The position numbers and the translations under genes were made by a program. From positions 1,361,672 through 1,425,671 of the forward strand of contig MU270019.1 in assembly GCA_021432635.1 (NCBI GenBank): a stretch of DNA of 64,000 nt, read 5' to 3'. Source of the stretch: Thozetella sp. PMI_491 (Eukaryota > Ascomycota > Sordariomycetes > Chaetosphaeriales > Chaetosphaeriaceae). Under the pieces are notes generated by a model. It saw only the letters and a program-made list of their open reading frames with translations. It was not told where the DNA came from and made no database searches. Below are positions 31,512 to 42,019 of this stretch, piece by piece. How positions within the stretch are numbered: the stretch's first letter is position 1; each line of letters begins with the position of its first letter.

Positions 31512-33208
31512 CCAACTCGCTCTTTTCGCCACACGCAGGATTTTGGGTCTCTGTCTAGCTTGAAATGCCCACCATTTGCTTAGGAATCTTGGTGTTCAAT
31601 CCGTTCACAAAGGTATCTATCTTGCACTTTGAGATTTGAGGTCAGAGCGCATCCGTTATCATGATATCTACTCGCTATTGAATGACAAAGAGACGCATGG
31701 TGGCATAAGATTCAAGGCCCTTGCATCTGGCTGAGGTTTATTAGTCGTGGCGACCCCCCAGGTGTCAATGGGTTATTTAGCTGGTATTTAAAAAAAAGTA
31801 TATTGAGTGCATAGTTGAACCAGTGAGAAAAAGTGCCCTGGGAAAATGCGCTAGCTTCGCCGAGCTAATGAATAAGAAAATGCAGAGGAAGTACTCCGAA
31901 GGAGGGAGCTATAAAAAGTGCACAAGATGGATCTGGCTAATGATATACAGTACTATGATGCAAACCCTGACGCAGACACGTGTGTACGTGATGTCGGCGG
32001 GGCAGGGAAGCAGGTACAGACACTTTGCATGTCAACGTAGCCGCGAGCCTTGCTCTGTCTATAGCTGATATTGTTTGACTTCAATAAGCATATTGTAGGA
32101 CCTAAACAAGCCAAGCCTTCATTTGCAATCGGGGAATTGGAAACTCTATAGCATCCTGGCTAGACCTTGTGTTGTGATTGGGCCTGCCGACTATACCGCA
32201 GCAACATGCCTTTGTCTGGTAGGTACCGTATATTTGCCGTCCCAGCAGCGACAACCCCTCCGGAACACGTGGGTACGCGTATCGATCAGTACGAGTCGCG
32301 CACCCAGTCTCGGTTTCAGGGGCTGGCCCGGTCTCCACGGTACTAGCGGGCTGTTCTGGATCAGCGACAAAAATAACAACTATGGTGCAGCAGCCAGACG
32401 ATCAGTCTACGATGGAGCCTGGAATAGACCATTTTGATCTGCCCTGCTGTGTCGTTTTAAAAACGAGCAACTCCACCGTGCACCTTCGACAGCGGTGTTG
32501 TGGTACCAAGTCGATCTTCGGCGGAGGCTGGCTCGCCCAAGATCAACCTTATCCCACCCAGATCCTGCTCCAGGAGCGATCAGTCTTGCGTAGGGGGTGG
32601 TTCGTCAAATCGGAAAGCTAAACGAGGCCGATGTCATGCACCCAGCCCAATGCTGTGCAGCCTCAGCCCTGCCCCCGGGCCCCGTCCCAAAGCGGCAGCC
32701 TATGCCATTGGAACCCCTCAACCCGAAACACTGCGAGGACCCAACTGACTTTTTCTCGGCGTCTGATCGACGGCTGGCACAAGCGCCCTGTCAGCAACCT
32801 GGGAATCCGGGGTATGGAACCTCTTCGCTCCGGCCACAGATCTATTAAGCGCCTAAATTCAGGATCCCACGGACACCAGCGATCTCGACGCGCATCTAGG
32901 CTCGGCCAAACGGTCATGCTGCGAGCTTGTTTGGTGGGCCCACCCGAGAAGCTGGTGATGGGAAACGTCTTTAGTTGGAGAAGAGAGCACACTGCGTCCA
33001 TGGAAGCAGCCTGAGGGCCGAGCAAGTGGAAGGTCATGTCGTGATTAGTATGCAAAACGCTCTATATGCAAGAGTGCGCCTGCGAAGACTACAGCAAGGC
33101 GAATATGAACAAGAAGCACCGCCTCCAGCGCAGGAGGAGCGGGTGCGATTCCCGTCCCAGGACAGTTTCCCGGGACAAACCCAAACACTAGAGAGCCTGT
33201 GGTGTGCC
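31512..33208. other. Intergenic region, no supported gene
   Basis: 1.7 kb. Overlapping open frames at 32382-33014 (plus) and 32663-33055 (minus) are Pro/Ser/Arg-rich and have no motifs or splice partners. The right end is the 3' flank of the aspartic protease. Confidence 0.4.
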
Positions 33209-34716
33209 TCAGAGCATGCATGCCAGGGCGGCACACACCATGAACCAGCCCAGCATGGAGCCACTCCCTGCCGTCCGCGCCGCCGCATTACCCGTGGTCG
33301 TCGTGGCGGTTCCGCTCGTCGAGGCGGTGCCCGATGATGTGGTTGTCTTCGAGCTCCCGGGGCTCGCCACAGTACTGCTACTGCTGCTCGGCGATGTCAC
33401 GGATCGGCTTGTGCCGCACGCGCCCTGCAGCGTCGCCAGCACGTCGACCGTGTTGAGCGCGGCTGGCGTCGAGCCGCAGCTGGCCGCCTGCGTCATCCAG
33501 ACGTTGTTGCCCTCCAGGTCGAAGACGGTGTAGGCCGAGCGCATAAAGGTGTCGCCCAGCAGCGTGAAGCTGGAGCTGGGCGAGATGCCGAGGAAGCAGG
33601 TGGCTGAGGAGCCGCTGCCCACCACGCGCACGAGTTCCTTGTACGGTACGTGGATAGTGGTCCCGTCGAAGGCAAAGTCCAACGTGCCTTGGACGCTGGT
33701 CAGGCTGCAGTCGACCTGGTAGAAGCCGTTAGCGTCGGCGCGGGCGTTGCCGAAGTCGGCGGCGATGGCGGACGAGAGCGATGACGGGAGCAGCGTCATG
33801 GTGCTACCGCTGTCGAGGAAGACCGGCACGTTGCTGCCCGTGTAGGTCTTGTTCTTGCCCGATGGCGGCGACAGCGAGATGCTGTTCATGTTGACCCAGT
33901 AGCGCGGCACCTGGTCGGGGGACTGCGCGGCCGGGATGATGGGCAGCTTGGCCAGGCCACCGGCGAACTTGCTTGTGTCGACGCCGCCGAAGACTATCAC
34001 GCCCTCCTGCTCGTCCTTGCTGCCCAGGGCCAGGGTGTAGGCCTTTACCTTTGTCGTGTTCTGCGCCTGGAGCTCGTCGATGAAGTTCTTGTATTTCGTT
34101 GCCAGCCCCTCGCCGTACCCGATGCCCAGAATGCCCGCGAACTCGTCATTGCTGGAGGTGGCGACGCCAAACTGCACGTTTTTGAGGCCGTCGGTCGTGC
34201 CGGGCAGTGCTATTGTGTCCCTGAAGTAGGTGATGTTGGCGCTTCCAATGCCGTACGTCAAGACCTTTCCTGTTCCTAGCGACTGGGCCGATGAAGACTT
34301 GGACGGGTCGTACTGCCCAACCCCTTGGCAAAACCTGGCGTCCGAACCAGACACCGTCGTGCAGTCCGGATTGACCCACAACTCAAAAGATCCCGTGTCG
34401 AGCTGCACGAATACCGACTGTGCAGGCGACCCGATATCGACTGCATCTGGTTAGCTTGGAGGGGTCCTCTCTTTGAGTCAATCGGAGCCGTTGGGGAGCA
34501 TATACGCTGTGCATAGTAAGCCACGTCGGAGCGGTTGGCTAATTGGACCTCGACGGCTCTTTTTGAGAAGTAATTGGTGTTTGTCGAGTGGATGATGGGC
34601 ATGTGGATGCACCCCTCATGGTCTGAGATGTTGACGAAGCCATTGAGCGCCGAGGCGTAGCCCACGCCGAGGCCGAGCAAGAGGAGCAGGGAGGAGGAGG
34701 AGAAGGAGGTTGCCAT
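33209..34716 (-). CDS. GPI-anchored pepsin-type aspartic protease (yapsin/candidapepsin-like, A1)
   Basis: Two exons, 34716-34506 and 34440-33209, give 480 residues; the 65-bp intron is GTATAT...AGATGCAG with branch GCTAAC. Its removal rebuilds AYYAQLDIGSPAQSVFVQLD, the canonical entry to the first active site, LDTGS (Asp85). The second site is FLDSGST (Asp280). A signal peptide covers the first ~25 residues. The pro-region is short (~45 residues) and lacks a long propeptide. The C-terminus is a Ser/Thr-rich stalk (TSPSSSSSTVASPGSSK) ending in a hydrophobic GSMLGWFMVCAALACML tail after small residues, a GPI signal. Location: plasma membrane or wall surface. Known relatives process surface proteins. 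Confidence 0.92.
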
Positions 34717-37243
34717 TCCTGGCAACGAGAAGCGTGTCGAAAACTATCGTAGTGCCGGCTTCATGGGGGGTTGATCCGGCCTCACAGCTGACGAAAAAAG
34801 GTGTATTAAGTTGCGAGAATTGACGATCCCGCCGTCGCTGGTTGAAGAAAAAAACAAAACCACAGGAAAAAAGCCCAAGGGAACGTAAATGGCGACTGAG
34901 CGCCGATGAACTAGCGTCTCGAATTCCCGGCGGGGGAGAACCGAGGCGACTGAGAAAATAACAAGCGTCGGAATTGTCGATGGTCGGACGCTGCCTCTAG
35001 GACGAGTCGTCTGGCTCCTTTTTTTTCCCCTTGACGAGCGCTTGGGCTCTCTCTAGTGGCACGAAGGATAGAAGAGCTCAAGCCCGGAGCCGCAGGAAGA
35101 AAAAAGAACAGACGACAAGAGGAGAAACGAAGGAACCTCCCAAAAAATAACGCGGAAGAGAAGGGAAAGAAAGCCAATTGGAAAATAAGGAAGCGGATCA
35201 GCCGAACTAAGAGACGAAGGGGAAGAAGAGAGGGTGCGGGCAAACAGCGCAGAATGGGAGGGGTGGGTAACAAGAGACGAAACAAGTGAGACGCACCAAG
35301 AGCTGTCAGGTTCGGCCGGCGTGGTGGGATCGTGAGGGGAGCTGGGCGGTGGAGCGGGCCACCTCGCTCCAGTGTCTCAGACCGCAGCCCGGCCAGCCGG
35401 ATTGTAAGAGGCTTCCAGCCTGGGCAGCCTGGGCGCCTTGGCCAATTCTGGGCAGGGCCTCGGGGCTGTCATGCGCCCTGGCCGACAGGGCCGGGCGAGG
35501 GCCACGAGGCTTACGAAGAAGGTGGTCAGTGGCTCGCAGCCCTCCGCGCTGCTCTGGTCCTGTATGCACCCTCTGTAATTACGGCGAAATGGTTGGGTGC
35601 TAGCTTCCGGAGCGACATCTTGGCTTGCTCCGCCCGGGCTGCACAGCACTGCGCAGCACAGAGAGACAGGAGACAGGAGACAGGAGCGACGCTTCGGGAA
35701 TTTTTCTTTTTCCTTCTCCCTTCTGCTACCACTACAACCTACCATGCACACCCAAGAAGCGGCCCCTCTGGTTCGGCCTCGGGCGCGGGAGACGATTGAC
35801 ACAGCTGGAGATCGCAAACGCTTGTGTTTTGCTGCGTCGGATGCTTAGGCGAGAAGGGGAAGGGGCGAGGGGGGGTAAGAGGCTCTCTGTCTCTGGCGGA
35901 CCAATGTTGGATTGCCCAAACGTAAACAACTCGCCTGTCCCACGGACTGCATAAACTCCTCAGGCCATCGACGCTCGAAGTCGTGAATACGATAACTAGG
36001 GCCCAGTGGAGAAGGGTAGCAGCAGCGATTGCTCGCAAGGGTAGGGGGGGCTCCCCTGTAGTCTGTAGCAACCCCCCAGGTGCCCCCGGGCTCAGGCTTA
36101 GTGCTACATTGCAGGTGCTGCTGCCAGAGGCGCGCAAGGGGGCCGTAGAAGAGGGGGTGAGAGAGAGCGAATGACGAGATGTTGGTGCACCTGCCACCTG
36201 CCACTTTTTCCCCCCGGCCCACGAAAGAAACAGCCAAAAAGAGCCAAGAGGACGATTTGACAAGACTGGTCGCGAGCCGGCGCGGCGACCAGGGCGTTCA
36301 AAACACGCGCGCCGCCAGGGGGGATACCACAGAGCGCAGCAAGGGTTGCGACCGCTGCTGCAGTTATCCGTCGAGATGGCGCGCCCTGCCGGACTGGGTC
36401 AGGGAGATCAAACTCGGGTCAGGGGTTCTGGAGCTGGAAACGAGGCTCTAGCGGGTCGCGTCTTGGCATCGATGTCTCAGGCGGCCCTGCGCGTCCAATC
36501 ACCGCCCGCCCCGCCGCTGGGGCTGGTCTAGTCCCGAAACCCTGTGGGCTTCCGCTCATTTTGGCCGCTAGCCTCGGCGAAGTGGAGAAGGGACGAGGGG
36601 CGAGCCGCAGCAGGCCAAACGGTCAAGGGAAGAAAGAATGGAAAGGCGTGGCAGCGCGGGAAAGAACCAAAATAAAAAAAAGACGTTGCCTTTGGCAGGT
36701 TAGCGCTTGTGAGGGACCCTTCCTTTGGAAGGCAGTAGGTAATTATGGACCACCTTAATCTGTAGTAGTATAGCGTCCCCTAATCGCTTCCCTCGCTAGT
36801 CTCGGCTCTCCTGCTGTCCCTCTTAGGACTTTTCAATTCTCGATGGCCGCCCCCGCACTCCGCGTTTCCGCGTATCTTGGCTCCCGCCGCATCATCCGCC
36901 AAGCCGCCCGTTTTCCTGTCAGCAGCGCCTATGCGAACGCAGGCATGAACTGCTCCGAGTTGGGATGGAGGCCAGATGGCAGAAGTTCCAGTCAGAGTAA
37001 CGTTAACGCATGATCACTATATTTTTTTTAAACCTTGTCTATCGCCAACACATCACTGTGCAATACACGCCGGGAGGCAGAACAGAATGTGCTCTATCTC
37101 CCCTTCCCGTCTGCCTCTGACCCCCCCGTCCCCGGCTCCCCGGCTCTCCGGCTCTCCGCTCCGGCTGGCTCTCCCCGTGTTTGCCCGCCAGCCGACCCGC
37201 AGCCTTGCCAAACCGCCGCTTTGCCGCCTCTCTGACGAATAGC
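34717..37243. other. 2.5-kb intergenic region with long purine/pyrimidine tracts
   Basis: Upstream of the protease and downstream of the oxidoreductase. On the plus strand 35060-35290 is almost pure purine, so on the transcribed strand it is a CT-rich promoter or leader of the protease gene. Open frames at 35332-35954 and 35739-36263 are in GC-rich, low-complexity DNA and are not called. Another purine tract lies at 36590-36690. Confidence 0.45.
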
Positions 37244-38275
37244 CTAAGCCTGGTCGTGCACCTTAATGAGGATCTTGCCCGTCCCGTGGCCCTCTTCTAA
37301 CCTCGCGAACGCCTTCTCGAACTCGTCAAAGTCGTACACGCTGTCGATGACGGGCTTCACCTTGCCCGCTTCCACCAGCTCCCCAATCTCGGCCAGCTGG
37401 CTGCCCAGCGGCGCCACCACGAAGAAGATTTCCTTAGTCACCGACTTGTTCAGGTCGGCGGGCTTCACCATGGAAGGCGGCGTGTTGATGCCGACCATGG
37501 CCCCGCCCTCCTTGACAGCTGCCCAGCACCCCACGAGTGTCTTGCCGCCCACCCCGTCGACTACCAGGTCCACCTCGCGTGCCGCCGGGTTCTCGGCCAC
37601 CCACTCTTCCAAGGACGTCCGCGTGTAATCGACCACCTCGGTGGCGCCACGCTCCCGAACGAGGGCCTCCTTGCCCCGCCCAGCCACCGCCACGATGCCG
37701 CCGGCACCGGCCAGCGCCGCCAGCTGTAGGGCCCAGCTACCCACGCCGCCGGACGCCGCGGTGATGAGCACGCGCTTGTTGGCGTTGCGCTCGCGCGCAG
37801 CAACGTCCCCGTGGATGGCCGCCGCCTCCAACGTGCCCTGCTCGAACACTGCCTGCCACGCCGTCAAGGCCGACAATGGGACGGCGGCAGCCTGGACCCA
37901 GTCGAGGCTGGGCGGGATCTTGGCCAGCTCGCTGACACGCGGAAGGGCGTATTCCCGGGCGGCACCGGCACGCGAGGCATCGATCCGGCAGAAGACGCGG
38001 TCCCCCGGGGCGAACCCGCTACCCTCAGGCGCCGTGACTACCTCGCCAGCCATGTCCTGCGTGGGCACGGGGATCCGGTCCTTAGGGATAAGGTCAGGGA
38101 AGTTGGCGGCCCATTGGAGCTCGCCAGCACATGGGGAGCAGGCGTAGACCCGCACGAGTACGTCCTCGGGGTGCGTGGGAATTGGGAGGGGCGCCGTGGT
38201 CTTGATGATCTTGGTGGAGTGTATGTCAGGCTGGAGGAGAGTCTTCATCTCCTTGGGAAGTTGTGTCGCCGCCAT
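37244..38275 (-). CDS. Quinone-oxidoreductase-like NAD(P)-dependent MDR reductase
   Basis: Single exon, 343 residues, the usual length for the family. The N-terminal GroES-like domain has HPEDVLVRVYACSPCAGELQ and the AGEVV...GFAPGDRVFCR signature; PLSALTAWQAVFE leads into the nucleotide-binding domain with the AASGGVGSWALQLA Rossmann motif (AxxGxVG type) and AVAGRGKEALVRERGATEVV. The C-terminus has DFDEFEKAFARLEEGHGTGKILI. The structural and catalytic zinc ligands of alcohol dehydrogenases are absent, so it belongs to the zinc-independent quinone/enoyl reductase group. Substrate unknown; cytosolic, using NADPH by family analogy. Confidence 0.9.
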   Translation of the reverse strand: MAATQLPKEMKTLLQPDIHSTKIIKTTAPLPIPTHPEDVLVRVYACSPCAGELQWAANFPDLIPKDRIPVPTQDMAGEVVTAPEGSGFAPGDRVFCRIDASRAGAAREYALPRVSELAKIPPSLDWVQAAAVPLSALTAWQAVFEQGTLEAAAIHGDVAARERNANKRVLITAASGGVGSWALQLAALAGAGGIVAVAGRGKEALVRERGATEVVDYTRTSLEEWVAENPAAREVDLVVDGVGGKTLVGCWAAVKEGGAMVGINTPPSMVKPADLNKSVTKEIFFVVAPLGSQLAEIGELVEAGKVKPVIDSVYDFDEFEKAFARLEEGHGTGKILIKVHDQA

Positions 38276-39328
38276 GGTAGGTATGGAGTGTGTAATATTG
38301 TGACGGTAAGTTGATCAGTGTGTGGTATTACACAGTTTAGTGTAGTGGTGAGGCGATAAGAAGTGTGATGCGGGTAGTGGTAGGTGATTCTGATGTGTAA
38401 GTGCGACTTATGAGTCTGGCGTAGTGGTGTGTGTGTTTAGCTGTGCTGCTGCTTCTTGCTTGTGCTTGATGATGGTATGAGTCTAGCATCGTGGTTCCGG
38501 GCGAGGGCAACGCTCCTCTTATACCCAAAGACTCACGAAGCTCCCTCAGAGGATTTCTATGGAGCAATGCTAGAAACCATGCTCTTTCGACCGAATCGCG
38601 TAGATACTCGGGCGCGGTCGGATGCGCGATCATGATCGATTGGGGTCTTGGCGCCGCTGCACGACATACACCAGCAGCACCAAGCCGTAAAGGGTATCCG
38701 AGAAAAGCTATGCGAGGCCAGGAACGGCTAGCGCCATTTTGCTGCCTGTGGATGAATAATCTGGCATTGCATCGCCCGAAATTCCAGCACGAGGATGGTG
38801 GGGTAGGACCTGCCCATCTCCGCGGCCGCCTCTAATTCGCTACTATGCTGCCACCCGCCGGCTTTTCTACGGGGTGTTAAGCTACAGAAGTCCCAGCTGC
38901 CAAGCCCGCTGGCACTTTCTATCTCCTCGGACACGGTGCGAATGCCGCCACCTCGCTGCCGGGGCTTTGCGGAAGAGGGACAAACGGCTAAAGCTTGACT
39001 AAAGGAAAGAAAAAAAAACCTTGCTCGCTCTAGAATAGCTTTCAACGCTGTTGATGTCTCACATGCGGCCCCTCCTCAAAGGCACTGCATTTCTCAGGCG
39101 GCATACACCAAATATCCAGCCGTGCCCAAGCTCTCCTAACATGTACCACAATCACTGTGACTCATTGCCGAGCCTCGTCAGCCTTAGCTCTACACCGGAG
39201 GAACAGCACCCCCGAGCAGAGCAATTCGAAATCCCATATAGCCCCATCTTAGATGCCTCTGTGCAAGGGATATTGGCTCTTTCTGTAGTACCCTCGCTGA
39301 GCCCACGCGGCCAGAATTGTTTGCCACG
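38276..39328. promoter_or_regulatory. Divergent region between the oxidoreductase and Nudix genes
   Basis: About 1.05 kb. Read on the minus strand, the first ~200 bp are rich in ACACAC/TACCAC-like repeats, typical of a leader. Open frames at 38337-38633 and 38491-38835 are unsupported. Confidence 0.4.
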
Positions 39329-39976
39329 ATGCCACCGCCTCTGCCTGCCTCCGGGCTGAACTTCACCTACAACCCCTCCCTCTCCGAGTTTGCCGTTCCC
39401 ATGAAGGACTATCTTCATAAGCACCCCCAGTATGGCGTTATCGGAACAGGCGCCTTAGTATTTACCAGTGCGCCGGAGTCTACAGACGCCGGCGGGAAGC
39501 GGCTGCTGTTGCTCCAGCGCGCGGCCCACGACTCCAACCCGCTCCGCTGGGAAGTCCCCGGCGGTGCGGTTAACCTCGAAGACGAGTCTATTCTACACGG
39601 ACTTGCGCGCGAGGTATGGGAGGAGACGCAGCTGCTCGTGACGCGCGTGGTGCGGCGCGTGGGCGTCGGCCAGACCTTCAAAAGCCGCAAGGGCCAGCAG
39701 GTGCTCAAGCTCAGTTTCGAGGTCGAGGTCAAAGGGACGCTGCAGGACCGTCCCGAGGTGACGATGGACCCGAACGAGCACGCCGACTTTGTCTGGGTGA
39801 CGGAGGATGAGGCACGCCGACACTGGGCAGATGGGCCCACGGCAATTGGCAAGCAGGACCTCGAGATGCAGATCACGAGCAGCGACCAGGAGGAGATCAT
39901 GTGGGAGGGATATAGACTAGCGAGGGGGGAAGAAGCTCAGCTCACGGGTGTTCTTGGGTCTATTGCCTGGGAGTGA
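39329..39976 (+). CDS. Nudix hydrolase
   Basis: Single exon, 215 residues from the first ATG of the frame. After an N-terminal region ending PQYGVIGTGALVF, the core has LLLLQRAAHDSNPLRWEVPGGAV, then the Nudix box GGAVNLEDESILHGLAREVWEETQL (residues ~75-99). The REVWEE core with the metal-binding glutamates is intact, but the box is one residue longer than the canonical GX5EX7REUXEEXGU and ends in Gln-Leu where Gly is usual. The C-terminal FVWVTEDEARR is a common Nudix ending. Substrate (a nucleoside diphosphate linked to X) cannot be predicted; cytosolic. AT-rich 3' flank holds several AATAAA-like signals at ~40105-40125. Confidence 0.9.
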   Translation: MPPPLPASGLNFTYNPSLSEFAVPMKDYLHKHPQYGVIGTGALVFTSAPESTDAGGKRLLLLQRAAHDSNPLRWEVPGGAVNLEDESILHGLAREVWEETQLLVTRVVRRVGVGQTFKSRKGQQVLKLSFEVEVKGTLQDRPEVTMDPNEHADFVWVTEDEARRHWADGPTAIGKQDLEMQITSSDQEEIMWEGYRLARGEEAQLTGVLGSIAWE

Positions 39977-40214
39977 GATCTGGGGCTAGACAATGATGTC
40001 GGACGATATGGATTTAATGGCGGATCAGTGCCCTATCTGACATTTGGATTCGGCATTCGGCCTACAGCAATGCTTGATTGAAGTTCGCTAGGAACGTTAT
40101 ATCAATGATAAAATTAAAATAAAAAGCAGTGTTAACAAACTCTCACCCATGAACACATAGATACCACTCATCTAATTCCTGAAGATAGATTCGGTCTCCC
40201 CTCTCCCCATCAAA

Positions 40215-40745
40215 TCACATCTTCCAAAGTCCCAGCTCTCCGATTGACATAAACACAGCCGCTCCCCCTCCAAAGCCCAAGGCTGCCTCCCATCGCAGCG
40301 ACCCTCCAAGCCACATCAACGTACACACCACTACATCGGACATGTCGTTGAGAACGTTCCCCCACAGCACCGAGCGTAAGTTACCGGTTTCCTTCTCGGC
40401 GCTCTCGGGGGTATCCGTGCGAGCCGAGATTGCCTGGCGGCGAGCCGCGAGAAGCGTCAGGCAAGCGAGCGTAACCTCCCGAACCCCCAGCAGGCGTGGG
40501 ACGAGTAGGACCGAAGGTGGCAGTTCCAGGAAGAAGAGGCTCCCCGTTGTGACGGGGGCGAATATGCATGCAAGGCCGATGAGTGCCCGCCCGGCCCCGA
40601 GGAACGTGGCACAATTTGTGGTGAGGGTTGACATGGCGTTAGGCCTGCCGTACGCAACTGAGGCGTTAGAGCTGGGACCGGTTAGGGAAGCGGTCGGTGG
40701 CAGAAGGGGGCGCGTGAGACCTGACTTGGGAGCGGTGGTGGCCAT
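40215..40745 (-). CDS. Small integral membrane protein, four hydrophobic segments (DUF4267-like)
   Basis: Single exon, 176 residues. After a polar N-terminus of ~45 residues come four hydrophobic segments: ATFLGAGRALIGLACIFAPV, LLVPRLLGVREVTLACLTLL, GNVLNDMSDVVVCTLMWLGG and FGGGAAVFMSIGELGLWKM. The GR-x-LIG start and the conserved-looking polar NDMSDVV and RLLGVRE motifs inside the membrane resemble fungal DUF4267 proteins, by memory. Function unknown. It converges with the Nudix gene, with about 240 bp between the stops. Confidence 0.75.
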   Translation of the reverse strand: MATTAPKSGLTRPLLPPTASLTGPSSNASVAYGRPNAMSTLTTNCATFLGAGRALIGLACIFAPVTTGSLFFLELPPSVLLVPRLLGVREVTLACLTLLAARRQAISARTDTPESAEKETGNLRSVLWGNVLNDMSDVVVCTLMWLGGSLRWEAALGFGGGAAVFMSIGELGLWKM

Positions 40746-42019
40746 GGTAGGAAGATGCGTCTTGTGAATTGCTCTGGGGTAGCTCTAAGGTTGATCGGTG
40801 TCTACCACGAGGAATCAGTATCTTGTAAAAGTATAAATGGTTATTTATAGTGTTCGTTATCTCTCCGAACATGTTGGTGCCTAGTTCGACGCGTAACTTC
40901 GGCACCAGACCATAATGAATAGGCATAACGGGTGGCGGACGGATTATCCCCGACCCCTAACAGGCGGAGAGGAAACAACCGAGAAGTCAAACCCGAGGCC
41001 CTTGGCACGGCTATAATAAGAGTTATTCTAGTTATTCTATACCAATGGACATTAGCAGGAAAGTACGTCGCCAGTTCCCTTATGCTTAAGCCGTCGACCT
41101 TAGAGCGCGATAACTATTACCCATAGCATGGGTCTTCCGGGCTTCACCAACAAGTATGACCTGATTACATGTGTAGCAAGATAGTCAACAGATACATTGT
41201 TTCAAGAAAATTGGGCGCGTTTAGCACCCATCTCACTATGGAGGGTATCGGCGAATATCGATTGGCTACATGTCGTACGTCCCCGGGCGATGCAGGTCCC
41301 ACATTTCCGTTCATCCGGACCCGGAATCGGAGTGGAGCCCGATCCGGCTCGCCGCGTCACCTCACGGCTCTACCTTCAGCCTTCAGATGAACGAAAAGAA
41401 ATCAGATATTTTTGTGAGGAGAATAGCTCTGCCGCCCCCGACCGGCCGGTCCACGGGGCAAATTGGGCTGAATCCCGCTATTGCGCCGCCTGCCGCCGCC
41501 CTATTCACATCACCTGCGGGGCAATCCTACCGAATCCTAGCTTCAAGCCATTGGCCGCCACATCTGACAAGGAGGTCACTAATACGGCTACTTTTGGGTG
41601 AAAGCGAAACGCAACCACCACAATGTCTTGGGAAGTCACGAGGGACTTGCTATCAGCAGGAACTTGCAAGGATCCGCGGCTATTCTCAATCGGTTTCCCA
41701 CGGGCTCAGGCTCGAAAACGACTCGTCGGAAATGTCTCCACAGCTCTGCCGTCTTCTGGCGGGTATTGAAGGTATGTCTGCATCTACCGAAGCGTCTACG
41801 CGGGGTCACGCACCAACACTATTCCATCATGCCGCGCTAAGCCCCGCGGCCCCGTGAACTTGCCATCCTACAAGGGTCGGAGGAGAAGACAAACAAGGCT
41901 TCAGTCCGAACTGTAGATTTGTAGATAGAGGTCGAATTCGCTCTGTATCGTTCTTTCAAGTTGCCAAGTCAGCAGCAAACTCCGCCTTAGCAGCTCGATT
42001 ATTGCCTTACTACTTCAAT
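40746..42019. promoter_or_regulatory. Upstream region shared by the membrane protein and CoA-transferase genes
   Basis: 1.27 kb between divergent starts. Overlapping open frames at 41197-41857 do not show domains, and the sequence is mid-GC with scattered CCGG-rich patches. No gene is called. Confidence 0.4.

Noticed and set aside
32382-33055. Several overlapping frames near the aspartic protease 3' end
   Set aside because: Both strands open, Pro/Arg/Ser-rich, no motif; taken as chance.
33120-33170. tRNA T-arm-like GGTGCGATTCCCGTCCC
   Set aside because: No matching D arm, anticodon arm or acceptor stem was found around it.
35332-36263. Frames of 155-174 codons in GC-rich DNA
   Set aside because: Both strands open with low-complexity products; more likely promoter DNA.
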